Source: Phascolomyces articulosus
Taxonomy: Eukaryota > Mucoromycota > Mucoromycetes > Mucorales > Lichtheimiaceae
Direction: 5' to 3'
Assembly: GCA_025677815.1 (NCBI GenBank)
Contig: JAIXMP010000039.1
Location: 186,001-250,000, forward strand
Length of the DNA: 64,000 nt
Below the pieces are notes generated by a model. The model was not told the origin of the DNA and made no database searches. It saw only the letters and a program-made list of their open reading frames with translations. Below are positions 12,201-27,404 of this stretch, piece by piece. How positions within the stretch are numbered: the stretch's first letter is position 1; each line of letters opens with the position of its first letter. Both the position numbers and the translations under genes were made by a program.

Positions 12201-13509
12201 GTTTTGGAAAATACGGCCAAGGATGCCGAGGATATTGTGAGTCGTATTTGGGCTTACAATGAATTGATCAAGGATGGTTCTTATTCCGCACTCAAATTTG
12301 TTGAAGGTCAGATTTTGAAAGAACCATTCTATGGTGTACGCGCTCAAGGTAAAGTTATAATAATAATTTTTTGAATAGAGTTTTTTAGGAGATTGTGACA
12401 CTCCATGACAAGGAAGGGTTCGCTCCAGTTATATTTATATTAATTTCAACTATCCTTTTCTCATTTTATCATATAAAAAAAAAATGAATAAATAGTCTCA
12501 GCATTGCTTGCTAAACAAAAAAGTGGATTTGCACTCAAGATTATTGCTTCTATGGTGAAAAAAGAATCTCATCCACTTGCATTGGCTCCTGTCATTACAT
12601 CGTGTCAAATTCAAGATGATGTTTTGAGAGATACCATTTTGGATGTCTTGTCACGAGCAGATCAACTGCCCTATCGGTAACTAGAAATGTGCATTCATTA
12701 TGTTATAAAATGAGACGCAAATTCTAATAACGGCTTATTTTTTTTTCAGGGCACATGCTGCAGCACTTTTAGCACTTGCTGTACAACGAAATGAGAAAGA
12801 TCTTGATTATCTTTTACGTGCTGCTAAAGATGATAATAAGATTGGACAATATGGTATTGTTCGTGGCGGTGCTTTGAAAGGTAAATTTATTATTATTCTC
12901 TTTTGCAATAGAGTTGACTTTTATAAATGTACCAGCTGATCCATGAATATCAACAACGTAATTATGTATAAATAGCACTCGGCTATCATCGTAGTGAAGA
13001 AGCTTTTAAGTATCTTTTGAGTCGTGTGGGTTATAATATTGAACCTATGCGTGCTCGCCCTTCCGCATTGGGTGGTCTTAAATACTCTGCAGAATGGCAA
13101 GATAAAAGACTACAAAAACTTGCTATTGAAACATTAGGTAAGTTTTTCTCTCTCCATATAATGAAAGCTTTTATAACCATAGATAATGAAATAAAAAAAA
13201 AACTTAACCATTATGTTCGCCCATATTATAAATACAGCCAAATTGATTCGTGATCCCAATATCCAAGTACGTACGGAAGCAGTGGAAGGACTGGTTGCAT
13301 TACAAGCAACAGGAAGTTACCAAGATGTGGATAGTACTCGTTACTTGTATTCCAATGATGATTTATCATGGCTCAACCGTAAATTATATGAATTGTATCA
13401 ATCCAGCAGTAGTAATGATACCACTGCCGCCAAAGAACAAGTAGAAAAATTGGAAGAGCGTATTAGAAAGTTGGAAGAAAAGCTTCAAAAACTGGACCAA
13501 GACGCGTAA
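9269..13509 (+). CDS. M1-family zinc aminopeptidase with C-terminal helical domain
   Basis: Fifteen exons (9269-9374, 9476-9824, 10098-10262, 10365-10443, 10543-10642, 10735-10802, 11000-11087, 11197-11255, 11379-11406, 11474-11568, 11649-12348, 12496-12676, 12750-12880, 12976-13137, 13238-13509) encode 860 residues. The substrate-binding GAMEN motif is at 282-286, the zinc motif HEMAH at 316-320, the third ligand Glu339 lies exactly 18 residues further, and a candidate catalytic tyrosine is Tyr399. All catalytic features are intact, so this should be an active metallopeptidase removing N-terminal residues, not a TAF2-like inactive relative. After the catalytic core come helical, HEAT-like repeats, and the protein ends in a charged coiled coil (about 834-860). 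No signal peptide is seen, so a cytosolic location is likely. The HEMAH motif is split by an intron. The substrate is unknown. Confidence 0.9.
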
Positions 13510-13704
13510 AAAAAAACTCAGTTCGTTGTTTGTCGCTGAATTTTTTTTTTCAAGCATTACGCGATTTTTCCTTGCCCTGCCTTTTCTATTCTTCTCTGTG
13601 TTATATAATAAATTTGTGTGCTCCGCGTTCATCCCTTACTCTCCCATTTTCTTTTCTTCATTTATATAATATTATTAATAATAGTAAAAGAATAAAGTAT
13701 TTCC

Positions 13705-17344
<3,640 letters not shown>

Positions 17345-17572
17345 ATAAGATTTTTTATCCCTTCCACCTTCTTCCCATATATATATATATATAATCCATG
17401 AAAGAAAAAAAAAACGTTGACCGTGCAAAAACTTTTTTTTTATATATAAATAAAAATAAAAAATAGAATGAACGATATTGATTTTTGCAGGATTGATGTG
17501 TTACAATAAATTCTCAGTTGTATAGAATTCTTTCCCCTATCTTTTTTTCAGAACCACATTTTTAGTATTGTC

Positions 17573-20451
17573 ATGGAAACAAAGCGTAGCAATAAGAAAA
17601 TAAAATTAAACAATGATCCGGTACAAAAAAAACTTGATTTCTATTTTATTTCACCAAAACCAAGTAATCAACTAGCCGTAATTGAAGAACAGAATGATAA
17701 AAAAGAAAAACTTGATCAAGAACATTCACCATTATCACCTACACCCACATCAACGAGTACAACGACAGCCACTCCTATTAGCAATAGTAGTATGAGTGAC
17801 GTGAGTCCCAATGAAGGAAATGAGAAACAAGAGTCATTTTACGAATCTTCAATGTATACCGATGAATTCAATAGTATGCTTGCTACAGTATTAGACGGTG
17901 AACAGTTTCTATTCACACCAACCGAATTAAAGGTTTTTCATACCTATCAATATGAAATCAATGGTAATGATTATATATTATAAACACGCGTCTGGGAATA
18001 TATTCCCATCTGACAAAAATTAAACTCATCCATATATTTTTAGGCGACGCCAAACATCTCTATGTTCGGTTATGGATGCGTAAGAAAAGACGATGGATAC
18101 GAATCGATAAACTGAAAGCCAATAATAAGCATGTACGCGATTTAAAAGCAGCAGCTCAACAGTTACGCGAACACGGTTTAACTTCAAAACACGAAATTCC
18201 AATCGAAGACGCGTTGGAACTTTTGTCGGTTGATGAATTAAAACAAATTGCGCCCTGCAGGGCAGCTAATGTGAGTTTAATTCCTTTCCCAAGACAGGAA
18301 GAAAATATAAATTTCACCCCACTCATCATTTTATGGTTTATGTATATATAAAGAGAGCAGAATATATCACCACCATCAGGACACAATGTAATACATCTGA
18401 AATCCGTCGTCGAGTTGGCTATTGTATATTATTAGATGAACATATCCATGGGTTATTTCATCGAGTCCACCTTGTATATTATCGACTAACAGTCCTTGAA
18501 GAAGAAAATCCCATGACGGCAGCTATATTAGCACGTATCAGTCGACGAAACTATCCCGATTATGTGACATGTCGTACCACGACTGTATGGACATCTCGCG
18601 ATGACCTTCTTGCTTATGAACAGGCATTAAAAGTAGAATTACAATTTGAAGAACAAAACCTCAAGGCAAAAATAGATCATGATCAGGATCTCTTGTTGAC
18701 TTGCTGGGAATTATGCGAAAATCATATTGGTCTTTGGGAAGACATGTTAAAGGAAAGACATAACAAGGATGACTACAGTAGCCAAGGATCTTTTTTTTCT
18801 CGTCGTCCTTATTCTATGCGACAATTTGAAGCATGTCGAGTGTACACACGACTCTTGGACCATGGAACGCAAGTGCTTGCGAAACTTCATGAATATGATT
18901 TAGAAGCTATCATGTTACGCAAATTGCTGGCTCAAAAAGTGTATAGATTGGCTAAACGTGGGTGTTGGTACGACCGATTGGCATTGGTACAATCGAAAAA
19001 ACAGGATCGCAAGGCAAAAAAAGAAGCATTAGCTACTTGTATTAAAGGAATTCAAGATCCTACTGTTCATTCTAGTAAGTTTTTATATATTTATCAATCT
19101 GTTTGGAAATGATATACGATAAAAGTAAAGAAAAAAAAAGGCACTAAAAGTCGATTATGCGATAAAAAAAAGTTGATCTTCATAGATTACATCGACGGAT
19201 CCATCGATTGGAGCGTGACCTTGCTATACCCAAGCGTGAGCAATTAGATTTCTCATACCTACAATTACGAAAACCACAAGAACGTATTATCTATGGTGAA
19301 CGAATATCTGAATCCGTGAGTGGATTTAAATCTATATGGCGAGCAGACGATGGTGCGGAATGCTCGGTGGAAGCATTATCATTGGATTATTATAAAAAGC
19401 AAGGATATACTCAAGGTTATCATACAGAAGGCGGGATGATTTCTATGCTGTTTATCTTGTTATTCTGGGATATTGTTTTTGCACCGATGGATGGTGTCTT
19501 TGAAACATCTTATCAATCTGCACCACTGGATATGGGGTCAGATGCTTTCTACGCTGGTAATAAGAGTCAAGGATGTGTGTGAGAGTAAAATAATGATATA
19601 ATTTTTTTATGGATAATTTTGTAACCCGAAGGGTCTCTCTCTCTCTTTCTTGGCATGGTTGCACAATATATATATATATAAATATATATCATTGATCATT
19701 TACATCTCTCTTTTAACTTTTTGTATACAAATAGGACGAGTTAGCATGATCAATGATAGAATTGAAGAAATAGAACAAGGAAAATTCTTGGAATTAATCA
19801 CTCAAGTGGATGAAAGAGAACGACCACGACAAACTGTTTGTGTTGGTATCAATTGGGAATATGCAATTGAAGAATTACTACAGCTAGCAGAGGTATAACT
19901 CATTTCTATTGAACAAAAAAAAAAGAGACAGTGCGTGTTGGTTGTTACCTTTTTGCTTAATGATTTCATGTCTCGGATGTTGATATATATATGTAAAAAA
20001 GTGTATGGGTGCCATAGCACTTGCTTCCTTGTGTGGATTATTAGCAGAAGAATTTGGGCAACGCCGCGGTGGTATGCCTGATTTGTGGTAATGTTAATTT
20101 GTTCCCAAGATCCGCGACTTTTTCCCTACAACTTCTATGACTATACTCTCACATTTAATTAACCATTTTTTAATAACAATTCAGTTGCTGGGATTATGAG
20201 AAGAAACGGTGTTTATTTGTTGAAGGTAAGTATAGTTTAAATAAATGAAGAATAGAAAGTTTCTATAATATAATACTAGTCTAATGCCATCCTTCTTTTT
20301 ATTATGAACAACAACAAAACAAAAAGTCAAGGGTCCTGGAGATAAGCTCTCTGAAACACAAAAAGCATGGATTGATTCATTAGCAGAGTTTGGATTGGAT
20401 GTAGAAGTGTGTTATGTCAAATTATGGAAAGGTGAAGATGTATTACTTTAA
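17573..20451 (+). CDS. FAN1: FAN1 structure-specific nuclease (VRR-NUC)
   Basis: Eight exons (17573-17963, 18044-18270, 18354-19074, 19173-19556, 19735-19892, 20002-20087, 20185-20225, 20327-20451) encode 710 residues. The C-terminal VRR-NUC domain is complete: Glu532 in the TEGGM segment, Asp654 in GMPDL, then Glu669 and Lys671 in FVEVKGPGDK. Preceding it are the SAP-like and helical TPR-like segments typical of FAN1. FAN1 is known to cut 5' flaps and branched DNA in interstrand crosslink repair. The N-terminus carries a canonical PCNA-binding PIP box, QKKLDFYF at 18-25, and has no cysteines, so the UBZ finger of the human protein is absent. Acceptors at 18354 and 19173 were chosen because only they keep the frame and the conserved residues. 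Two nearby AGs could mislead automatic annotation. Confidence 0.9.
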
Positions 20452-23400
20452 TATTAATGAGGATATATCTTAAAATCCAGTCCTCTTGATCATGGTAACA
20501 GTTACTCTATACTCCGTGATAATAGATCTGAACTAACGACTATTTGAATATACCCAGTCCATTCCAAATAAAGAGAGAAAAGCTTCTTAATTATTAAAAA
20601 AGTAAAACATCTTCCTATCGTCAAAATAATAATAAATAAGAACAAAGGAAGAAGCGTTGTATGACATGACATATTCCAAGAGAGGAAATCCGTCTGTTGT
20701 ACACAAGTTTTAATTTCTCACACAGTGATTTTAACACTCTCACCTCTCTTTTAAACTTGCAATTTTCCCCGCACTTTATGTTCCCCATATTTTTTTTCTG
20801 TCATTCATAATAAATAAATCTTACTATTATTGTTTATTATTATTATTATTATATATTACTGACAGATCCCAAAACCATGATAACGGGAAAAAATCATTAA
20901 TATAGTATAAATACTAGCTTTTAATAGTTCACGTACCACTATCTATTCCATTCAGCTGGAATTCCAGTTGTTATATTACGGAAAAGCAATAGGATATGGT
21001 AGTAAAAGTGTGTTGGTGGTGGCGTAATGATAAGATTCCCCTTACTTTATTTATCTAAACGAGATTGTTATTTTATTATATAACATAATCCATGAGAAAT
21101 AGTCAACGTGGCCATTCTATTCTATACACAACCTACACGTTTTTAGTGATTGTTTGGTGCCACGATTTCCTTCTTCACACAAAACAGGGTTGTTGTGCAG
21201 TTGTGTGCTATTTTCATAAAAAACGTTTATCCCACACAAGGTTTATACAACTACTACTACTTATATAACAAAGCAAACAAAAATATATACTTTAGATAAA
21301 TCGATCTGTCTGATAAAAAGCTGGGCCTTTCTAATTTTAAGAGAATCCAAGACAGGATTCAGAATAGATTTTGTGTAATCGTTTATCTCTTCCTTATTTG
21401 CTGGTTCTTCGTTTTTTCCAGTTTTACCCGAGCTTTCATTTGGTATACTGGCTTAGAACTGTAAAACTTGTTAAAAACATGAATCATGCTGAACCGCGCT
21501 ATTCAAACTATTGCGCGTACGACATCAGGGTTAAAGAAGGTGATAATCCATCAATAATAATTGTTATTCTATAGTGCGTGGTTATTTATTTTCGTTGTAG
21601 CACATAGCATACTATCCTCTCTTTGTTCTTTTGATCTTATTGCTAACGAACAAAAAAGAATCCCAATTCTTACTTTTTTTTGGGGGGGAGCATGAGGAAG
21701 ATGAACAAGAGCATGGAAATCAGTAAGATGAACCTTATTTCCCTTTCTTTTTGTATGGCCTTTTTCTTCTAATGGTATTTATAATAGATAATATATCCAT
21801 ATCATCGGGTTTTCCTCTGTGCCACGCGAGAGAAGAAACGAGAATGTTTTACATTATTCCCCAAAAGAAAATAAAAAACAGAGAAAGAGAGAGGCTTATC
21901 GTTGATGATGGTAGTTTTTTTTAGTACAAGTAAAACCTCTTTCATATACTTTTATTATTAATAATATAATATAAATCCCTACCCATGGATTATTCAGTTA
22001 ATAATAAAACCTTTGTTATAAATGTGTGAAACAGAATGAAAACAGCAATCAGTTATTATGCAACAACGTAGTAAATAGTGACACTATCTCTCTCTTCCTC
22101 TCTCTATAAATTATTCATAGGTGGTGCAATAACATGTCGTACGATATATTGCAGGGTGAAGCTAATACATATTACTATTTACTGATACTAGGAAGAGTAT
22201 AGTGTCCCTTGGTTTCTCAAAAAAAAAAAAAAAAAAACTCGTGAGATTTCATACCTAATAATTCAACCACATGCTATTCTTTAACTAACATTATAATCCC
22301 ACACACAACAATAAGACGTGCACCTATAGACACACACACACATATTTAATTATAACATGGTTTCTTTACAATATGTATATGTTTTTTCCCGCCTCATTCT
22401 GTTTTTTACTTCTACTCCTTGCACATCAATCATTACTTTTTTAAAACTTTTATAAAGTTAACAAGTTTATTATTATTTGGGTTCTTGGTCGTCAGACTCT
22501 AACTTTATTATACTGTATATGTGTGCAACAGACTCTCATAATGATTCTTAGAAATATCGCTATAATTAATAGATGAAGAAGGATAGTAAATGCGGAGAGA
22601 GAGAGAGAGAAAACAGTGATCAACGGCACCAGACAACCCTGAGAAGATTTCATGTTAGATAGATCAGGTGTTCTCCACGTTTTAAAGCGATGTGCGAAAA
22701 TACGCACGGTGCAACAAAACCAAAACCATCCATCATATTTCATATCCATCTAACAAGTGTAAGATTATTCATTTTGATTCTCCCCGCTGTCTCTTTCTTA
22801 TTTATTGCTAAGCGAATAAAAGAAAAAAATTGATATATACATATATATCTAAGAAACCGGATGCAAAGGTATAAACACATGGCCAAGAGCAAAATCCCCG
22901 ATAAAAAAAACACTCGGTTGGCCACAATTCAGAATTTGAGTTTTTAAAAACGTCAATTATCCATGAGTTCTAACCGTATTCCTTTGTTTTATAGAAATAT
23001 ATATCAAATAGTATAATATAAAGTACTTACTCGTAGTCATACTAGTAAACAAAGTGAATAGTAATAATAAAGTAAGCTATTTTTGTTTCTTGTTCCTTTT
23101 CTGAAATCATGTACTATCTGTTTCACAGTTTTTGAACGTGGTGTTTTTCTGTTATCAAATTACCATCAGCCTGAGAAAGTAAAAAAATGGGTCAGGTGTC
23201 AAACACGTTTACATGCAGGTGTAATAGATAGTAATAATAATATATGATAATAATAAAATTGTATAACCAAGGACCCTAACTCATCACTCACTACAAAAAT
23301 ATTATTTTTTTGATCGACTTTTTTCGGGTTTCGGGCAAAAAAAAAAAAAATAAAATTGTGAGAAAAAAAAATCCTTTCTTCACTCAGGGACCGGAATTCT

Positions 23401-23688
23401 AATCTTTTTATGTGTGGAGAGCTACTTCTATATGTGGGGGAGAGGCAGTCTTATACGTTGTGTTAAATGCTCTCAGCTTATTCGCTGGGTTTTTTTATCC
23501 ATTACCGCGGGATCCCACTTTACAAATAAAAAACCAAGTGAAGGAATTTGAACTTTCCCGTTTTCTTTCCTTCTTTTTCCTTTCTTTTAAATCTTTTTTT
23601 ATTTTAAAAAGCCAAAAAAAAAGAGCTAAAACGATAAAACAAACAAAAAACACAACAAAATTCAATTCATTATTTATTATTATTTGAC
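20452..23688. other. Gene-poor region between FAN1 and the WRKY-like gene
   Basis: About 3.2 kb of AT-rich DNA with poly-A/T runs and GA/CT microsatellites (near 22083-22104 and 22590-22610). One possible very small gene at 21486-21726 is listed separately. The last 130 bases are a pyrimidine-rich then A-rich leader of the WRKY-like gene. Nothing else is supported. Confidence 0.5.
21486..21726 (+). other. Possible two-exon microprotein gene (speculative)
   Basis: An ATG at 21486 opens a basic, Ala/Thr-rich peptide (MLNRAIQTIARTTSGLKK) that looks like a mitochondrial presequence. A possible GTGATA donor follows at 21540. An acidic segment (HEEDEQEHGNQ, then TAA) at 21691-21726 could be the second exon, in phase 0 after an AG. 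Spliced, this gives only 29 residues. The first frame also closes within six codons if unspliced. No known family is recognised. Confidence 0.15.
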
Positions 23689-24896
23689 ATGAACGATTAT
23701 AGAGAACTTAAATCAGTACCTCTTTATCATCATGAACAGGTACCATTTCATTCCTTACCAACATCAACATCTTTAACAACAACTTCACAACCATCTCCTT
23801 CATCCCAACAACAACCACTTTTACGTAAAGAAGAAATGACATCTTCTTCCTCATCATCCGATCCAGCCAATTGTGATCTTCAAGATGTCATTTTTTATTA
23901 TCAATCACAACCTGATTTATTACGTTTGATATTACAAAGTAAAGTAGAAGAAGATAAACGGCGTGCAGAAGAAGCGAAATTAAGAGCAAAAGAACTTGAT
24001 CTATTAATTCTTCAACAACAACAACATCATCAACAGCAACGTATGATGATTCATATGGAACCATCCCCACCTTCATCTACCACTGCATCTATATCACAAC
24101 CTCCTCCCATGACACCTACTTCATCTTCTACTCATACTACTACATCTACAGCCTCTGTACTTTCTTCTTCCAACTCTACAACCACCACTAATGCATTACA
24201 TTCTCAATTACAACAACCTCATGAATTTCATCATCCACAACAACAACGACGAACAAGTCTTGATGCCATTCTTGATAGTGCTACCAATAATCATACACAA
24301 GGTCCCATCATGCATCAACATTCTATTCCAAACAACCCACCTACTGTGACTACAACTATACCATTAAATCGAGATGCTTCTTCTCATCCACAACAGCACC
24401 ATCATGAAGAAGAAGTCTTTTCACCTGCATCATTTCAAATACCCTCATATAAGCCTGCACCTTTTGTAGAAACAACTACCACATTTCCATCACCACCTAT
24501 TCAACGTTATGATCCTTATTTTCCGCATCGTCCACGAAGACGACGAGAAATGCAAGCGATTACCAAAATTGTCGAAACAAAAGAATACCCTTACGTTGAT
24601 GGCTACTTTTGGAAAAATAATGGAAACACAATCCAAAAAAAGACAGGAAATAAAAGCGTTTATTATAAATGCTCCAATAGTGCAAAGGTATTTAAAAGAC
24701 CCTACCTTTTTTTATTGTTATTAATATATTATGGTGCTGATTCATCAATTTATACTCATATACTTTATTTTATTTTTAATAGGGTTGTCCTGTCAATAAG
24801 ACTGTAACATGGAAAGACAATGGTGAATATTTGATCAAGTATCGTGGTGAACATCTTCTTGATTGTAATAGAGTGCAACGTGTTGTTGATATGTAG
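23689..24896 (+). CDS. WRKY/FLYWCH-like zinc-finger protein, putative transcription factor
   Basis: Two exons, 23689-24687 and 24783-24896, encode 370 residues. Near the N-terminus a charged helix (about 78-110, with VEEDKRRAEEAKLRAKELDLL) resembles a coiled coil and is followed by long Gln/His, Ser/Thr and Pro-rich tracts. The C-terminal 75 residues hold a compact zinc-binding fold: DGYFWKNNGNTIQKK, then YYKC (Cys328), GCPVNK (Cys335), and IKYRGEH (His357) with Cys361. The spacing C-X6-C-X21-H-X3-C and the DGYxW...YYKC...YxGEH framework match the WRKY-GCM1/FLYWCH superfamily, although WRKYGQK is replaced by WKNNGNT. The domain is split by the intron between Lys333 and Gly334. DNA binding is inferred from the fold; targets are unknown. 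Confidence 0.8.
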
Positions 24897-27404
24897 TAGA
24901 TGTATATATTATACGCAAAATCATCCTTCTTCATTTTTTGATCTCTCTCTCACCCTCAACTTTTCTCTCTCTCCCTGTATATCGTTTCCTATCTCCTTTC
25001 TTTATTCTGTTTGTTAACATCAAATATACTCTTTATTATGTTATATACGCTCTTCTCGTCTTCATCACCCTTCTCCTGATCTTTTTCTCGTCTTTTTTTT
25101 TTTATATATATGTACACTATTTATTTTATATTGCTTTCTATTTTATTATTTTATTAGATATTTTTCTATATTATTTATTTTTTCTTTTTCATATATATTT
25201 ATATACCTAAAGACACTCCCACACACCGCATTTCAACATTACAGACACATTTTATATATCTATTTACATGCTGGATTAAAAAAAATGAATGTACTACTAT
25301 TACGACTTTTATATGCAACTATGATTCTCTTGTTAAACATTTTTTTTTGTTGAAAAAAAGGGTCTTGTTATTATTTTTCCTAATTATACTTTTTTTGCAG
25401 CATTTTCGGTTCCCAGCGTAATATATCATGTGAATGAAAAGGAAGTTTTCGGATAGAGCTATAAGGCCCACTTTTTTTTACACCGCCAAAATGGTTTATT
25501 AAGCTGTGTGAAACAAACATCTTAGGTAATACAAGTCTTATTTGATTGGTTGGGATGATTCGGTAAATTTGAATATATAGCTTGACTTGACAGCAAAGTA
25601 AGCGTCTTTAAATAAATTTGTCACTCCATTTTTCAACCAAAAAAGTGGTGCCCCGCAAAAAATGAATGTGAAGCTTAGCAACGAAATAATCCATGACTAA
25701 ACGATCTGCCGGGATCCTATTCCTGCCATCATTATCTCAGATTCTTCTTCATTTATTATTATTATTCTCACTCACACAATGTTAAAAAAAAACCTTAAAA
25801 CCGATCGCTTTTTGTGCTTTATTGTTTATCAATAATGGGTAGATTGTTGGGGGAAAACAAAGATCATTTTGTTTTCGGGAATTCACATCGCCTATATAAT
25901 TTTTTTTATTGCGATCTTTTTCTCTATTTTATATGGACTATGATTGATCTTTTAAAGATAAAAAATCGAAAACATCACATCAATATTTATTATATTACTA
26001 GTTGATGCACTTTTATTTTTATTTTTATTTTGGTTAGCAGCACATAAATGATTGTTAATTTTCACTCCATATAAATATATTCTTGCTATAAACTCTGATT
26101 ATGAATTATAGGATACAATGTTGTAATAGTTTTTGGAAAGAGAGTAAATGTATATGGGTAACTGTGATGTACTCATATCATTAGATTGTAATACTAGATC
26201 TTCTTGTTTTGAGTAGTACTTTTTTTTTTGGATAATATATAGCACAGCTGCCGTTTCAATGAACACGTTTTCTTCCCGAGAATTTATACTTTTATAAATA
26301 ATATAGTCAGTTATATATCTTCATCTCCTTAAATATATATATACTATAATCTGAGCAACAAAAAAAAAAGGATTATATGTGTTCCGTTATAGTTATGGCT
26401 AGGGCAATAATAACAAAGAATATCAAGTAATACAAAATAATCCCAAAATTCGTAAAAATCACTTTCGTTTTAGTGTAAATAAAAAGAAAAGAAATTTTCT
26501 TTCTGGTACGCTTAATAATATATGTTTGTGTTGTGGAAGATCTGTTGCGTTGCTTTTTTCTAAATAATGCGTTTTATATTATATTTTATCTTGTTTTAAC
26601 AATAGTAAAGACTTTTGAAACTAAAACAGCAACTTAATGTTATTTGTGTAATGCATAGAGCATCTTTGGTAAATATATATATAAAGTGGTCCCAAAAAAT
26701 CGGTAACATACACTGGGGGAAACATATCGACATTTGCTCGCTTTATATGACGCTATACCATTCATATATATTATCCGGTGTTTTTTTCTAATCTTGTAAC
26801 CATAAAAGTGGGGAATATTTCCTTTACGACGATCAATTATCGTTTGGGCTATATTATACTGTAAAGTAGGAAGACATGTTACTTTTATTTAGTTGAATGC
26901 CTTTTGGTATATCTTTTGGCACAAGCTTATTTTATTTGCATAATTTATAGAGGACAATGTCCTAGCTAGTATAGCAGTAATTACTGTACCAACAAATCAA
27001 AGACCAGATAATCGATTACATAAAACTGTACGCAGGCGAAACTAGTGACTGTATCAAAAACCAAAAGTATGGATTCGAAAAAAAATCGATGTACTCGCTT
27101 TTATTTTCTTGGATAAATCGTGATAAGACTATTAATAACAAATAGGGTGATAACTGTAATATATGGTAGTAAAACATCCATAAACTGCAAAGAAGCATGA
27201 GAAGAATACATTTTTTTCATCGTGGGAAATACGTGTGAATGAAGAAAGAAGAGGTGATTTATATTTATTCATAGTTTTCCTAATTATTTTTTTTAAGTAG
27301 GTAAGAATTCAAGTTACAAGGTAGTCAAAATCAATATACTTGTATTCGTCATAGTAAATCATCTGCTCTCAAATGATCATGGATACTGATTTTGTAGCAT
27401 CCCT
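24897..27404. other. Gene-free AT-rich spacer
   Basis: No gene is supported. The first 320 bases are a T/C-rich low-complexity run that forms a spurious hydrophobic frame at 24938-25210. The remainder is AT-rich, with poly-T runs and ATT microsatellite (near 25750). It separates the WRKY-like gene from a degenerate minus-strand gene. Confidence 0.55.

Noticed and set aside
11850..12401. Long minus-strand frame (183 codons)
   Set aside because: Fully antisense to the conserved aminopeptidase exon 11.
18360..18372. Alternative AG acceptors for FAN1 exon 3
   Set aside because: They shift the frame into stops; only 18354 joins both conserved parts.
19184..19186. Nearest AG before FAN1 exon 4 (CATAG at 19181-19185)
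   Set aside because: Gives a wrong frame; the AG ending at 19172 restores HRLHRRIHRLERDLAIP, typical of FAN1.
24938..25210. Hydrophobic 90-codon frame resembling a membrane protein
   Set aside because: Made of T/C-rich low-complexity DNA; no helix-loop pattern or conserved residue, and no splice context.
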